Of a stretch of DNA of 64,000 nucleotides, positions 35,575-44,839 are shown piece by piece. This DNA is from SURF-43 sp964628985 (lineage in GTDB: Bacteria > Chloroflexota > Dehalococcoidia > UBA2979), in NCBI GenBank assembly GCA_964628985.1, contig CAZVNJ010000010.1:4622-68621 (forward strand), written 5' to 3'. The position numbers and the translations under genes are program-made. The notes under the pieces are model-generated. The model made no database searches and had not been told where the DNA came from. It saw nothing but the letters and a program-made list of their open reading frames with translations. How positions within the stretch are numbered: position 1 is the stretch's first letter; each line of letters starts with the position of its first letter.

Positions 35575-36170
35575 CGCCGGAACGCGCCGAAGAGCAGACG
35601 CCCGAGCAGGCTGAGGAGTACCGCCGCTCCCTGCGCAAGGAGAACCGCAAGAAGGGGCTCCTCATCGTCAACACCGGCACGGGCAAAGGGAAGACGACCG
35701 CCGCATTCGGCCTCGCGATGCGCGCACGAGGCAGGGGGATGCGGGTCGCGATGATCCAGTTCATCAAGCCAGGCACGGCGAACTTTGGCGAGATCCGCGC
35801 GGCGCGCGACCTCGGCATCGAGGTGCAGGGGATGGGCGACGGCTGGACGTGGCGCAGCAAGGACCTCGACGAGTCGGCAGAGCTCGCACGTGCTGGGTGG
35901 GCCCGCGCGCAAGAGGTGATCGCCGCGGGCGAGCACGACATGGTCGTACTCGACGAGTTCACCTATCCCTTGCACTACGGCTGGCTGGACACCACTGAGG
36001 TGATCGCGTGGATTGGTGAGCACAAGCCGGCGATGCTCCATCTCGCGATCACCGGTCGGTACGCGCCAGAGGCACTCGTCGAGGCCGCCGACCTCGTGAC
36101 CGAGATGCGACTGATCAAGCATCCATTCAAGGAGCAGGGCATCCGCGCCCAGCCCGGCATCGAGTTTTAG
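35571..36170 (+). CDS. cobO: Cob(I)yrinic acid a,c-diamide adenosyltransferase
   Basis: This 199-residue protein carries the P-loop GTGKGKTTAA near residue 35, EFTYPLHYGWLD near 125 and HPFKEQGIRAQPGIEF at the C-terminus, all as in CobO/BtuR corrinoid adenosyltransferases. It attaches the adenosyl group to Co(I) corrinoid for coenzyme B12. It starts at 35571 in an ATGA overlap with the CoA-transferase stop. This suggests the CoA-transferase feeds a B12-dependent pathway such as methylmalonyl-CoA type rearrangement, although that enzyme is not in the window. Confidence 0.93.
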   Translation: MTPERAEEQTPEQAEEYRRSLRKENRKKGLLIVNTGTGKGKTTAAFGLAMRARGRGMRVAMIQFIKPGTANFGEIRAARDLGIEVQGMGDGWTWRSKDLDESAELARAGWARAQEVIAAGEHDMVVLDEFTYPLHYGWLDTTEVIAWIGEHKPAMLHLAITGRYAPEALVEAADLVTEMRLIKHPFKEQGIRAQPGIEF

Positions 36171-36184
36171 GGCTCGGAGGCGCC

Positions 36185-36895
36185 ATGCACATTGCACCGA
36201 CCGTCTCACTCGACCGGTTCCGGCAGGGCGATACGTTCGAGGACTACCTCGCGTTCCTGGCGAGCCCAGAGAACCTTGCCCGCGAGGGATACGAGGGCGC
36301 AACGCGTGCCGCGACGCCCGGGCGGAGCAACCTGCGCGAGGAGATCGCGGCCTGGTACGCCTCGTTCTCGCTGACGGGCGCCCAGCGCGACTCGATGCGG
36401 CTCCTCGCAGAGATGCCGGGTGGCCCTGCGCGGGTCCTCGTGATCTCCGAGGAGTGGTCTTCCGATTGCCGTCGGGACGTGCCCGTGTTTCAGCGGTTGG
36501 CAGAGGCGGGCGGCCTCGAACTGCGCGTGTTCACACGGGACGGCGCTCGCTACTCCGGGACAGCGGAGCCGGACGACTCGCCCAACGCGGACCTGATGTC
36601 GATGTTCCTGAATCGCAAACCCGGCGGCCCGTACCAGTCGATCCCGGTCGCGGCATTCTTCGACCGGGACGGCCGGTACCTCTACCACTACACGGAGTAC
36701 CCGGCGCTCTACGAGAAGGACTTGATCCAGGCCCGACTGCGGAAGCCGCGGGCTGGGGAGAGTGTGGAGGCGGCGGTGGAGCGGTACGCCCGAGACTGGT
36801 CCGCACTCCGCGCATCGCCATTCTTCCGGATGTGGGCTTCGGCCTGCGCGGACGAGATCATCTCGTTGCTGCACCGGCGGCTCCTGCCGCAGTAG
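36185..36895 (+). CDS. Thioredoxin-family protein, single-Cys motif
   Basis: This 236-residue protein has a thioredoxin-like core from about residue 75 (ARVLVISEEWSSDCRRDVPVF) followed by a SIPVAAFFDRDG cis-proline region near 157. Only one Cys sits at the usual active site (SSDC, no CxxC), so classic dithiol chemistry is unlikely. No signal peptide is seen. It follows cobO by 14 bp on the same strand and is probably in its operon. The function is unknown. Confidence 0.75.
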   Translation: MHIAPTVSLDRFRQGDTFEDYLAFLASPENLAREGYEGATRAATPGRSNLREEIAAWYASFSLTGAQRDSMRLLAEMPGGPARVLVISEEWSSDCRRDVPVFQRLAEAGGLELRVFTRDGARYSGTAEPDDSPNADLMSMFLNRKPGGPYQSIPVAAFFDRDGRYLYHYTEYPALYEKDLIQARLRKPRAGESVEAAVERYARDWSALRASPFFRMWASACADEIISLLHRRLLPQ

Positions 36896-36922
36896 GCAGC
36901 AGCCGGGGCGCCTCGCAGGTGT

Positions 36923-38053
36923 CTACGCCGTGGCTGGGACCACCGTCGCCGGGAGCAGTTCGCCCAGGCGCTTGCGGTGCCAGCGTGGGTCGCCGAGCGC
37001 GTGGTAGAGCGAGCGCGAGGCTCGCGTGTACTGCGTGAGGCCGTACTCGCGCATCACCCCGATGCCCGCGTGTACCTCGTGGGCGTAGTTCGTCGCCTGC
37101 AGGTACCCCTCGCTCGCGCACACTTTCGCGAGGTGCACGGAGATCTCCGCGTTCGGCTTGGCGGCGTCGAGTTTCCAGAGCGCCTCGTAGGTGGTCCAGC
37201 GCGCGCCGTCGAGATAGTTCACCATCTGAACGATGTGCGTCTGGACGTGCTGGAACCGGCCGATCGGCTGGCTGAACTGGCGGCGTCGCCGGCTGTAGGC
37301 GACAGACATCTCGTAGACCGCCTGTGCCCCGCCCACCATCTGGGCGCAGAGGATCGGTGTCGCGCGCAACATCGCGCGCTCGAGTGCGGCCTCGCCTCCC
37401 GGGAGGACTGCCTCGGCCGGCACTTGCACGCCATCGAGCTTCACCGAGCACTCGCCGGTGAGGAACCCGCTCATGCGTCGGATGCTGACGCCCGGTGCCT
37501 TCGCGTCCACCAGCAGGAGGACGATGCCGAAGTCGGCCCGCGCCACCACGATGAGGTGGTCGGCGGTGTGGGCGTCGAACACGAACAACTTGGTGCCGGT
37601 GACGGTGTACCCACCACCGTTCGCTGGCACCGCTCGCGCCTGCACGCCGGCGGTGCCCCAGCCCCACTCGGGCTCGGTCAGCGCGAGAGTGCCGACGGCC
37701 TGCCCGGCGGCGAGGGATGGCAGGTAGCGCTCACGCTGGGCGTCGCTCCCGGCCTCGAGGAGGACGAGCGGCGCGAGGACTCCGGAACTGAAGAAGGGCC
37801 CGGGCACCGGGCCACCACCGAGACCTTCGAAGACGACGGCGGCATCCGTCAACTCTCCGCCGGAGCCTCCGTATGCCTCGGGCGTGACCATCCCGAGCCA
37901 GCCGATCTCCGCAGCGGTGCGCCACATGTCGATGGAATAGCCGGTTTCGCTCTGTTCGAGTTCGACGATGGCGTCGCGCGTAGCCGATCGTGCGAGGAAG
38001 TCCGTCACGCCCTGCTTGAGCATCTGCTGCTGTTCATTGAGTGAGAGGTCCAT
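36923..38053 (-). CDS. Acyl-CoA dehydrogenase family protein
   Basis: This 376-residue flavoprotein has the ACAD N-terminal helical start LNEQQQMLKQGVTDFL, the FAD/substrate strand TLALTEPEWGWG near residue 113, and the C-terminal block YSRRRRQFSQPIGRFQHVQTH near residue 245. It oxidises an acyl-CoA, passing electrons to an electron-transfer flavoprotein. The frame is open upstream to 38527; the ATG at 38053 begins the fold. It follows the other dehydrogenase gene on the minus strand by 44 bp. The pair may form a heteromeric enzyme, as known for alpha2-beta2 steroid-type ACADs. Confidence 0.87.
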   Translation of the reverse strand: MDLSLNEQQQMLKQGVTDFLARSATRDAIVELEQSETGYSIDMWRTAAEIGWLGMVTPEAYGGSGGELTDAAVVFEGLGGGPVPGPFFSSGVLAPLVLLEAGSDAQRERYLPSLAAGQAVGTLALTEPEWGWGTAGVQARAVPANGGGYTVTGTKLFVFDAHTADHLIVVARADFGIVLLLVDAKAPGVSIRRMSGFLTGECSVKLDGVQVPAEAVLPGGEAALERAMLRATPILCAQMVGGAQAVYEMSVAYSRRRRQFSQPIGRFQHVQTHIVQMVNYLDGARWTTYEALWKLDAAKPNAEISVHLAKVCASEGYLQATNYAHEVHAGIGVMREYGLTQYTRASRSLYHALGDPRWHRKRLGELLPATVVPATA

Positions 38054-38097
38054 TGGGCGGCTCCGAGACGAGTCTGTGGCTGGAAGCGGGTGGCGGG

Positions 38098-39315
38098 TTA
38101 GTGAGTCTGCCCGGCGCGTTCCTGCTCGTCCCGGCCGATACCGATCCGCCGCGCCATGATCACCTTCTGGATGTCGGTGGTGGCGCCCGGGTGCAGCGCC
38201 TGGATCGCGAGACGCGTGTATGACTCCAGTTCGCCGTTCGACTGGTCCCACTCCGGGTCGTTCGTGAGCATGTATGGCCCCAGCATGTCCATGATCGCCT
38301 GGCTCGCCTCGAGGCCGCCGATCTTCCGGTAGTACGAAGACTGCGGGCCCTCGTAGGTCATGGGCACTTTGCTGCGGTCCATCCAGAAGTTGCGCAGGTC
38401 GAACAGGCGACCGACCTCGGTGCGGACGAACAAGTCCACCATCCTCGCGCGCACGTCTTCGTGTTCGATCAGTGGCCTGCCTTCGCGTCGCATCACGGTC
38501 GCGAGGCGCAGCGCCGACTCGAACCAACGGTTACGCCCAATCCGGCCGCCACTGCCGTGTTCGAGTTCGAGGTGCGTGGAGGCCACTCGCCAACCGTTGT
38601 TCTCGCCACCGACGAGGTCGTCTGCGGAGACGCGGACGTCGTCGAAGTAGATGGTGTTCTTCCATGACTGCCCCACGCCCTCGGAGCCGTCGCCGAGCAG
38701 TTCCATCGGCTTGATGGTGATCCCGGGGAGGGTGGCTGGGATCATGAACCACGAGAGGTTCTTGTGCCGCTCGCCCTCGCGGTCGGTGCGCGCGATGGTC
38801 CAGAGGTAGTCCACGTCGTGCGAGCCGCCGATGAAGATCTTCTCGCCGTTGATGATGTACTCGTCGCCGTCGCGTCGCGCGTCAGTCGTCGTGCCAGCGA
38901 GGTCGGATCCCGCCTCCGGTCCGGTGAGGAGCTGCCAGGTGATCGCCTCGCCTTTGAAGATCCGCGGGAGCATCCGTTGCTTCTGCTCCTCCGAGCCCCA
39001 GACGAGCACGGAGGCACCGCCGAGGCGGCCGCCACTGTTGTAGACGGGCGGCAGCGGCAGGTCATACCGGTCGAGCTCCTCGGCCACAACGATGGCCTGG
39101 TCGACGGAAAGACCGCCACCTCCGTACTCGACCGGGGCCGTCGGGAAGAGCCAGCCGCGCTCTCCCAGTTCGCGGGCGAGTTGCCGGAACTTCTGGTAGT
39201 TCTCGGGTGTGTCCCGAGCCAGATTTGGCACGGGCGGGACGTGCTGGGCCAGCCACGCGCGCACCTCGGCGCGGAAGGATTCCTGTTCCGCCGTATAAGC
39301 CGGTTCGAAGTCCAC
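38098..39315 (-). CDS. Acyl-CoA dehydrogenase family protein
   Basis: This 405-residue ACAD has YTAEQESFRAEVRAWLAQ at the N-terminus, TWQLLTGPEAGSDLAG near residue 125, and a C-terminal helical domain ending with MARRIGIGRDEQERAGQ. The GTG at 39315 is the start: AGGGAGG lies 7 bases upstream, and the open frame further upstream lacks a Shine-Dalgarno. It differs from the neighbouring 376-residue ACAD in the insert GLSVDQAIVVAEELDRYDLP, so the two likely have distinct substrates or form a hetero-oligomer. The role is an alpha,beta-oxidation step of fatty acids or steroid-like side chains. Confidence 0.86.
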   Translation of the reverse strand: MDFEPAYTAEQESFRAEVRAWLAQHVPPVPNLARDTPENYQKFRQLARELGERGWLFPTAPVEYGGGGLSVDQAIVVAEELDRYDLPLPPVYNSGGRLGGASVLVWGSEEQKQRMLPRIFKGEAITWQLLTGPEAGSDLAGTTTDARRDGDEYIINGEKIFIGGSHDVDYLWTIARTDREGERHKNLSWFMIPATLPGITIKPMELLGDGSEGVGQSWKNTIYFDDVRVSADDLVGGENNGWRVASTHLELEHGSGGRIGRNRWFESALRLATVMRREGRPLIEHEDVRARMVDLFVRTEVGRLFDLRNFWMDRSKVPMTYEGPQSSYYRKIGGLEASQAIMDMLGPYMLTNDPEWDQSNGELESYTRLAIQALHPGATTDIQKVIMARRIGIGRDEQERAGQTH

Positions 39316-39444
39316 GCGAGCCTCCCTGGAAGGCGATGGGCCGTCGAGGGAGTCTATCCCGCTCGCCCTGGGGCGTGGACTGGAACAACTCATCGCTGGA
39401 TGGCGTTCCACGTGTATCGGGGAATGCGCAATTGGAGGGGCTCC

Positions 39445-40428
39445 ATGGTCCGTCAAGTCGCCCGGCAGATTCAGGCTCGGCTCGGCTGGCCGCTGATTGC
39501 CCTCATCGGCCTCACGGTCGTCGGGTTCTCGGTCGCCACGGCAGCGGTGATGCAGCAACGCGGGGACGATGCTGCGACGGTCTCAGTGGCCCCCGAGGCC
39601 AGCCGCCAGGGTGGCACCAGCCTGGACCTCGCGGCCCCGGAGGAGCGGATGAAGTCCGAGGCTGGCTCCGCGTCCGCGCCGGCTCCCAGCGGTGGAGGTG
39701 CCGCAGGTGTCCCCGCGGGCGACAGCGCCGCGCTCGCTGAACCGCGCGATGTCATCCGAACCGGCTCGGTCGACCTCGAAGTGAAGTCCGTGAGCGACGC
39801 CTTCGAGCAGGTTCGCACGATTGCGTCGGGCGCTGGTGGTTTCGTCGCTGACTCAATGTTCATCGGCAGCGGGGACAATCACTCCGCCCGCCTCACGCTC
39901 CGGATCCCGGCCGCTCGGTTTGGCGAAGTGGTGACGCAGCTGCGCGGGATCGCCAGTGAGGTACGGACCGTGTCCAGCAGCGCCCGTGACGTGACGGGCG
40001 AGGTCACCGACCTCGAAGCGACGTTGCGCAACCTGCGCGCAGTCGAGGCTCAGTACGCCACGTTGCTGGGCCGCGCCGTGAGCATCGGCGATGTGCTGCA
40101 GGTGCAGGAGCGATTGAACCAGGTGCGTCTCCAGATCGACCGGACTGAAGCGCGACGTGCGCTCATCCAGTCGCAGACCGAGATGTCCACCCTCTCTGTC
40201 GCGCTGATGCCGGAAGGCACCGCCGCGAAGAACTCCGCCGACGGGTTCCGCGCCAGTGCCAGCGAAGCGTGGGAAGCCTCGCTCGCGACACTGGAGAACA
40301 TCGCGACGGCCGCGATCGTGGTGTTGGTCTACTCGTGGTGGATCGTGCCGCTGCTGGTACTGGCCGCGGTGCTGCTGCGGCGCTGGGCGGCGAGGCGAGT
40401 GCCATCGGAGGCTCCGCACCTCGGGTAA
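39445..40428 (+). CDS. DUF4349 domain-containing membrane protein
   Basis: This 327-residue protein starts at 39445 after GGAGGGG. It has an N-terminal membrane segment (about 15-35), a Ser/Ala/Gly-rich linker (45-100), the DUF4349 domain from about 110 to 260 with a coiled region (DLEATLRNLRAVEAQY, VQERLNQVRLQIDRTEARR), and a second membrane segment at about 285-310. The topology places the middle domain outside the cytoplasmic membrane. DUF4349 proteins are putative lipoproteins or membrane anchors of unknown function. A strong hairpin follows at 40445. Confidence 0.85.
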   Translation: MVRQVARQIQARLGWPLIALIGLTVVGFSVATAAVMQQRGDDAATVSVAPEASRQGGTSLDLAAPEERMKSEAGSASAPAPSGGGAAGVPAGDSAALAEPRDVIRTGSVDLEVKSVSDAFEQVRTIASGAGGFVADSMFIGSGDNHSARLTLRIPAARFGEVVTQLRGIASEVRTVSSSARDVTGEVTDLEATLRNLRAVEAQYATLLGRAVSIGDVLQVQERLNQVRLQIDRTEARRALIQSQTEMSTLSVALMPEGTAAKNSADGFRASASEAWEASLATLENIATAAIVVLVYSWWIVPLLVLAAVLLRRWAARRVPSEAPHLG

Positions 40429-40444
40429 CACAGGTCCTCCGACC

Positions 40445-40481
40445 GAGCAGATCGGCCCCCGACTCGGGGGCCGATCTGCTC
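40445..40481 (+). terminator. Perfect 16-bp hairpin after the DUF4349 gene
   Basis: Arms GAGCAGATCGGCCCCC (40445-40460) and its exact complement (40466-40481) are separated by a 5-base loop, GACTC. No T tract follows, so it is either a factor-independent terminator variant or a transcript-stabilising stem. It lies between the DUF4349 stop at 40428 and the MFS start at 40592. Confidence 0.7.
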
Positions 40482-40591
40482 AGCGCGGGCGCGACCCGCC
40501 GGATTGCCCGGAAGGGAGTGGGCGGTACACTCCGGGACACTTCTCGCGATGGCGGCGAGATGCAGGCGCGCATCGTGGAAGGTCGACCCGA

Positions 40592-41941
40592 ATGGGCGGC
40601 GATCCCTCGCAGTCACGCTTCCAGCGATCGCTGGACCAGACCCTGCGCCCGCAGGGGAAGATCTTCTATGGCTGGTGGATGGTGGCCGCCGGTGCGGCTG
40701 CCCAGGCCGTCATTGGCGTGCTGTTCAACCAGGCGTTCAGCACGTACGCTGCCGTCCTTCGCAATGACTTTGGCTGGAGCCGGAGCGAGCTATCCGGCGC
40801 GTTCGCGATGGCGCGAGTCGAGAGCGGGCTGCTCGGGCCGGTAGAAGGCTGGCTGCTCGACCGTTTCGGACCCCGTCGGGTAATGACGCTGGGGATCATT
40901 CTGCTCGGTGCCGGGCTGATCGGGTTCTCGTTCATCCAGTCGCTTGTGATGTTCTATGTGACCTACCTGGTGATGGCGGTCGGCGCCACGCTCGGCGGCT
41001 TCCTCGCCATCACGGTTGCCCTCGTCAATTGGTTCAACCGCCACCGGGCGAAGGCCCTCGGCATTACCCAGATCGGCTTCGCCCTGGGCGGGTTGCTCAT
41101 CCCGATCACGGTGGCCGCCATCGAGCAGTTCGGGTGGCGGCCGACGGCGTTTGTCTCGGGGTTCCTGATCTGGGGCCTCGGTCTGCCGCTCGCCACCCGG
41201 ATGCGCCACCGGCCGGAGCACTCGGGCGACACGCCCGACGGGATGCCCGTGATGGCCGCGGACACCGAGGGCGGCGGTGGTCACCACTCGCGGCACGCGG
41301 TGGCCATGGATGGGTCCGAGGACTTCACGGCACGCCAGGCTGTGCGCACAAGCGGATTCTGGTTCATCTCGCTCGGACATGCCGCGGCGCTCCTTGTCGT
41401 CTCGGCGGTCATGGTGCATGTCGTGCTGCACCTCACCGAGGGCCTGGGTTTTAGCCTCGGGGGTGCCAGCCGGGTGATCGCCCTGATGACTGGGATGCAG
41501 ATCGTGGGACAGATCAGCGGGGGGATCCTCGGAGACCGCTTCGACAAGCGGATCATCGCCACCATCTGCATGGTGGCGCACTGCGTCGCGCTGCTCCTGC
41601 TGGCATTCGCGAGCAACCTTGCAATGGTCATCGCCTTCGCGATGCTGCACGGCTGGGCATGGGGTACCCGAGGCCCGCTCATGCAGGCGATGCGCGCCGA
41701 CTACTTCGGCACCTCGAACTTCGGCAAGATCATGGGCCTGTCCACCATGATCGTGACCATCGGCAACACGACCGGCCCGTTGGTCGCCGGCATCGTCGCG
41801 GACCGCACAGGGAACTACGAAGTCGGGTTCACGATCCTCGCGATCGGTGCACTACTGGGGTCCGTCTTCTTCCTCGCGGCCAAGAAGCCGGTGCCGCCGG
41901 CGCGGCCGGCCGCTGCCCCGGCAGGCGCGAGCGCCAGCTAA
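40592..41941 (+). CDS. MFS transporter, oxalate/formate or monocarboxylate-like
   Basis: This 449-residue protein has twelve membrane segments and the FYGWW start (residues 25-29) shared with the MFS protein at 461, plus DRFGPRRV after the second helix and GDRFDKR in the later half. It belongs to the same oxalate/formate or monocarboxylate branch. The substrate is unknown; the surrounding acyl-CoA genes suggest a carboxylate. The central cytoplasmic loop is His/Gly-rich (EGGGGHHSRH, near 230). The ATG at 40592 is chosen because the upstream frame is not conserved-looking. Confidence 0.85.
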   Translation: MGGDPSQSRFQRSLDQTLRPQGKIFYGWWMVAAGAAAQAVIGVLFNQAFSTYAAVLRNDFGWSRSELSGAFAMARVESGLLGPVEGWLLDRFGPRRVMTLGIILLGAGLIGFSFIQSLVMFYVTYLVMAVGATLGGFLAITVALVNWFNRHRAKALGITQIGFALGGLLIPITVAAIEQFGWRPTAFVSGFLIWGLGLPLATRMRHRPEHSGDTPDGMPVMAADTEGGGGHHSRHAVAMDGSEDFTARQAVRTSGFWFISLGHAAALLVVSAVMVHVVLHLTEGLGFSLGGASRVIALMTGMQIVGQISGGILGDRFDKRIIATICMVAHCVALLLLAFASNLAMVIAFAMLHGWAWGTRGPLMQAMRADYFGTSNFGKIMGLSTMIVTIGNTTGPLVAGIVADRTGNYEVGFTILAIGALLGSVFFLAAKKPVPPARPAAAPAGASAS

Positions 41942-41947
41942 TCGCGG

Positions 41948-42673
41948 CTAGCGGATGACGTACCCAGCGCCTCGGATCGTCGAGATCAGGCCTGCTGCCC
42001 CAGCCTTGTCGAGTTTCGCCCGAAGCCGCGAGATCTGGGCTTGTACGAAGTTCGGTTCGCCGAAGGTCTCGTAGTGCCAGACCTCTCGTGAGATCGTGTC
42101 CGCGCTCAGCACGTCGCCGCGCCGGTCGAGCAACAGCCGCAGCACCGCAAACTCGGTCGAGGTGAGGGGCAAGGGGACCCCGTGCACCGAGACCTCCTGC
42201 GCGGCCCGCTTGAGTACCAGGCCGTAGGGCTCGGCCGTGTGCGTCTCAGGGGACAGGCCTCGCGTGCGGCGGAGGAGCGCTTCCACGCGACGCGCGAGTT
42301 CCGCCGGCTCAATGTCCCGGGCGACCACGTCGTCCGCGCCGAGGTCGAACCCGCGAGTTTGCACCTTCGTCCCCCCGTCGGTCATGACGATGACAGGGAC
42401 GTTGCCGAGGCGGCGCGTCTCCGACAGCACGGTCATCCCGGAGATGTCCGGAAGACGTGCGCCGAGCACAACGAGGTCGAACCCGGACCGCCGGAGCAGT
42501 TCGATGGCGCCTCGCCCGGAGCCGACGCTGACGAACTCAACGCCTTCGAACCGGAGGGACTCGCGGAACGAGGACCAGTACCTGTCTGCCGAGCCGGCAA
42601 GCAGGATCAACGCGCCCGCAAACCGTCCTTGCAGCGGCCTCGCTGGTAGGTAAGCGGAATCGCTGGAGACCAT
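41948..42673 (-). CDS. Response-regulator-like protein with degenerate receiver and winged helix
   Basis: This 241-residue protein of OmpR-type layout has a receiver at 18-130 and a winged-helix DNA-binding domain at 145-241 (LTSTEFAVLRLLLDRRGDVLS, then RGAGYVIR). The receiver has lost key residues: the acidic pair region reads AGSAD, the phosphoacceptor site reads VVLGARLPD with Gly in place of Asp, and the conserved Lys is replaced (VVARDIE). It therefore is unlikely to be phosphorylated in the usual way. GGAGGAGG precedes the ATG. No histidine kinase gene is adjacent. It may be a constitutive or ligand-controlled regulator of the neighbouring transporter. Confidence 0.87.
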   Translation of the reverse strand: MVSSDSAYLPARPLQGRFAGALILLAGSADRYWSSFRESLRFEGVEFVSVGSGRGAIELLRRSGFDLVVLGARLPDISGMTVLSETRRLGNVPVIVMTDGGTKVQTRGFDLGADDVVARDIEPAELARRVEALLRRTRGLSPETHTAEPYGLVLKRAAQEVSVHGVPLPLTSTEFAVLRLLLDRRGDVLSADTISREVWHYETFGEPNFVQAQISRLRAKLDKAGAAGLISTIRGAGYVIR

Positions 42674-42793
42674 GACGCCTCCTCCAGTCTCGAGAACGGA
42701 CGGCCTGCGATCGGATCAACCAACGCCCTCGTCGTCCCGGGGCGCGATGGCGGACCGCGTCCCGGGACCGTGCGAGGCAGTGAGTCTGCCCGC

Positions 42794-43216
42794 TTAGACG
42801 AGCACCTCGGCCTGGCGGTGTGGCTGGTACCACTGCGCCTTGCGGCCGGCGACGTGGGCCACGCCCAGCGTCACGCGGTCCTCCGAGACGTCGAGGATGA
42901 AGCGGACCTGGCGCTTTCGCGCGAAGGCCAGCGGCCCTTCCGGGGCGACGGACTCGAAGGCAAACGCCTTCCCGGCCGCCTGCGCGAGGTTGAACGCCAC
43001 GACGATCTGTGCGCCCGTGATGGACGGCAGCTCGCGGAACTCCGCCCGGAGCTCCTCCGCTGTCTCGGCGTCGAGGTAGGAGGCGAGGGCCTCGCACACC
43101 GCCGCGCCGTCGATCGGCCCGCCCGCCATCCGACGCATCACCTGCTGGAGGTCAGCCTCTGTCCCTAGGACGCGAGTGACCTCTGCTGTAATCTTCCGAC
43201 ACTCCGGAGCACTCAT
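42794..43216 (-). CDS. Hypothetical protein
   Basis: This 140-residue protein has no recognised domain. It has an N-terminal ECRKITAEVTRVLGTEADLQ stretch, a helical middle (ALASYLDAETAEELRAEFREL) and a beta-rich C-terminal half (RQVRFILDVSEDRVTLGVAHV). There is no signal peptide or membrane segment. The ATG at 43216 is preferred over an upstream in-frame start at 43279. It diverges from the LuxR-type regulator gene, with an 81-bp shared gap, so that regulator could control it. Confidence 0.55.
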   Translation of the reverse strand: MSAPECRKITAEVTRVLGTEADLQQVMRRMAGGPIDGAAVCEALASYLDAETAEELRAEFRELPSITGAQIVVAFNLAQAAGKAFAFESVAPEGPLAFARKRQVRFILDVSEDRVTLGVAHVAGRKAQWYQPHRQAEVLV

Positions 43217-43297
43217 TCCGCACCGCCCTTCGGGCAAAGGAATAGACTTCAAATCCGGCGCTGTAATCGGTCGGCACACTTAGGTACTGATCTACGT

Positions 43298-44836
43298 ATG
43301 ACCTCAAACCCAGTGGATCGAGCCTGGGCGGTACTGAAACAAAACCCCGGGCAACTGCCAGACTTTTGGGCCTCCGTTTACCGCGAAGGCCTCGAGGCAG
43401 CGTTCCGTCAACACGACGTCAAATCGGGGGTCGGTCTAGCGATCTTCGCCGCCATTTCGCTTGAGGCGCACGGACGGCCAGGTCACGCCATTGCTCACCT
43501 CGAGGACGCGCTCGCGATTTTCGGATCCGATCCGGCAGCCAGGGCACAGCTGTTGGCTCGACGAGCGCTCTTCGAATCTCTTACGGGACTCGCCTCGTCA
43601 CTTCAGACCATACAGAGGGCCAGACGAGGGATCCGTGCGCTCCCGGCAGAGGCCCGCACGGAGGTTGAGGTCTATTCGGCAGTGGTAAGCGCGATTCTCC
43701 TCCAACCAGCATGCGTAGCCCGCGCGGAACGGCTTGCCGGTGGCGCAGAGCCGACCCTGACTCCAGGGATGAATGCTGGAATGAAGCCATGGATCGTCAC
43801 GGCAATGCATGCGTTTGGCACTGCTGAGAGGTCGGAGATTTGGGTCATCGCGCTTGGCGCGTACGCGGAGGCTGCTCGTGACGTATTTCGTCGAGCCGAC
43901 GTAGCAGCCCTCGAATTCGCCACGAGCAGTCGTGGCGCGCTCGCCACGCCGGATGTCGAGGCGTTGGACGAAGCTCCCCGTAACTTAATTGCGAGATGGC
44001 ACGTGAGCGTCACCAAGCTGTACTTGAGCTTGCTCCAACGTGACCAGGACGAAGCAGCGGCGTCGCTCTCAACGTTGAACGACCTCGCTGCGCGGATGAA
44101 CCCATCATGGGGGCGCGGCCTGCCACTCTTTCATGCAGCCCTCGATGCCTGGTTCGAGGACGGCGAGGAGCCGCCGTTCCCCGAACCGCCGGAGTCGCTG
44201 ACTGCGGTCACCCTCCCGGCGGCCCTCGCTGGCCTGAACGCCTCGAGCCAGGCCGGCAGCCAGGACGACGCCGTCCTGTGGCGGCGATGGGCCGACGCGA
44301 GCCTTCCGCCGCACATCCAGTCCTCGCTGGGGTGGCCCGTTTCCGTAGACCGGCTCATCGCGCTCAGCGACGTCCGGCTGGGGCGGGTCGGGAACGCGCG
44401 GCGGCGGTTCGAGCGGGCCATCCGTTGGGCCGACGCCGGTGGCTATGCCTTCGAGCGCGCCATCGCACTCGTCCAACTCGCCGAACTGGCGACCCTCGCC
44501 TCGCTCCCCACTACGCGCGAGCGGTGGCAGGCCCTGCGACGCCGTGGGCGGACCGAACTGACCGAACTCGGACTTGACCCGGACCCGCTGGCGTACCAGG
44601 TCGCCCGCGCGCTCGCCCTGGGCCGGACCTCGGACTTCGCCCCGAAGCTCACGCCCCGCGAAGTCGAAGTGCTGTCCCTGCTGGCGCGCGGCCTCACGCA
44701 CCGCGAGGTAGGGGCCAACCTCGGCATCTCGTGGCGCACCGCTCAGGTGCATGCCGCCAGCGCGTACGGGAAGCTGGATGCCTCCACGCGCATCGCCGCG
44801 ATCACGAAGGCGCGCGAACTCGGACTGCTCGCCTGA
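43298..44836 (+). CDS. LuxR-type transcriptional regulator
   Basis: This 512-residue protein has a C-terminal LuxR/NarL helix-turn-helix at about 448-510 (LTPREVEVLSLLARGLTHRE, then GISWRTAQVHAASAYGKL). The first 440 residues are mostly helical and Ala-rich, probably TPR-like repeats as in MalT/LAL-type regulators. No P-loop is seen, so it is not a full LAL ATPase. It likely binds DNA near its own start and the divergent 140-aa gene. The inducer is unknown. Confidence 0.82.
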   Translation: MTSNPVDRAWAVLKQNPGQLPDFWASVYREGLEAAFRQHDVKSGVGLAIFAAISLEAHGRPGHAIAHLEDALAIFGSDPAARAQLLARRALFESLTGLASSLQTIQRARRGIRALPAEARTEVEVYSAVVSAILLQPACVARAERLAGGAEPTLTPGMNAGMKPWIVTAMHAFGTAERSEIWVIALGAYAEAARDVFRRADVAALEFATSSRGALATPDVEALDEAPRNLIARWHVSVTKLYLSLLQRDQDEAAASLSTLNDLAARMNPSWGRGLPLFHAALDAWFEDGEEPPFPEPPESLTAVTLPAALAGLNASSQAGSQDDAVLWRRWADASLPPHIQSSLGWPVSVDRLIALSDVRLGRVGNARRRFERAIRWADAGGYAFERAIALVQLAELATLASLPTTRERWQALRRRGRTELTELGLDPDPLAYQVARALALGRTSDFAPKLTPREVEVLSLLARGLTHREVGANLGISWRTAQVHAASAYGKLDASTRIAAITKARELGLLA

Positions 44837-44839
44837 CGC

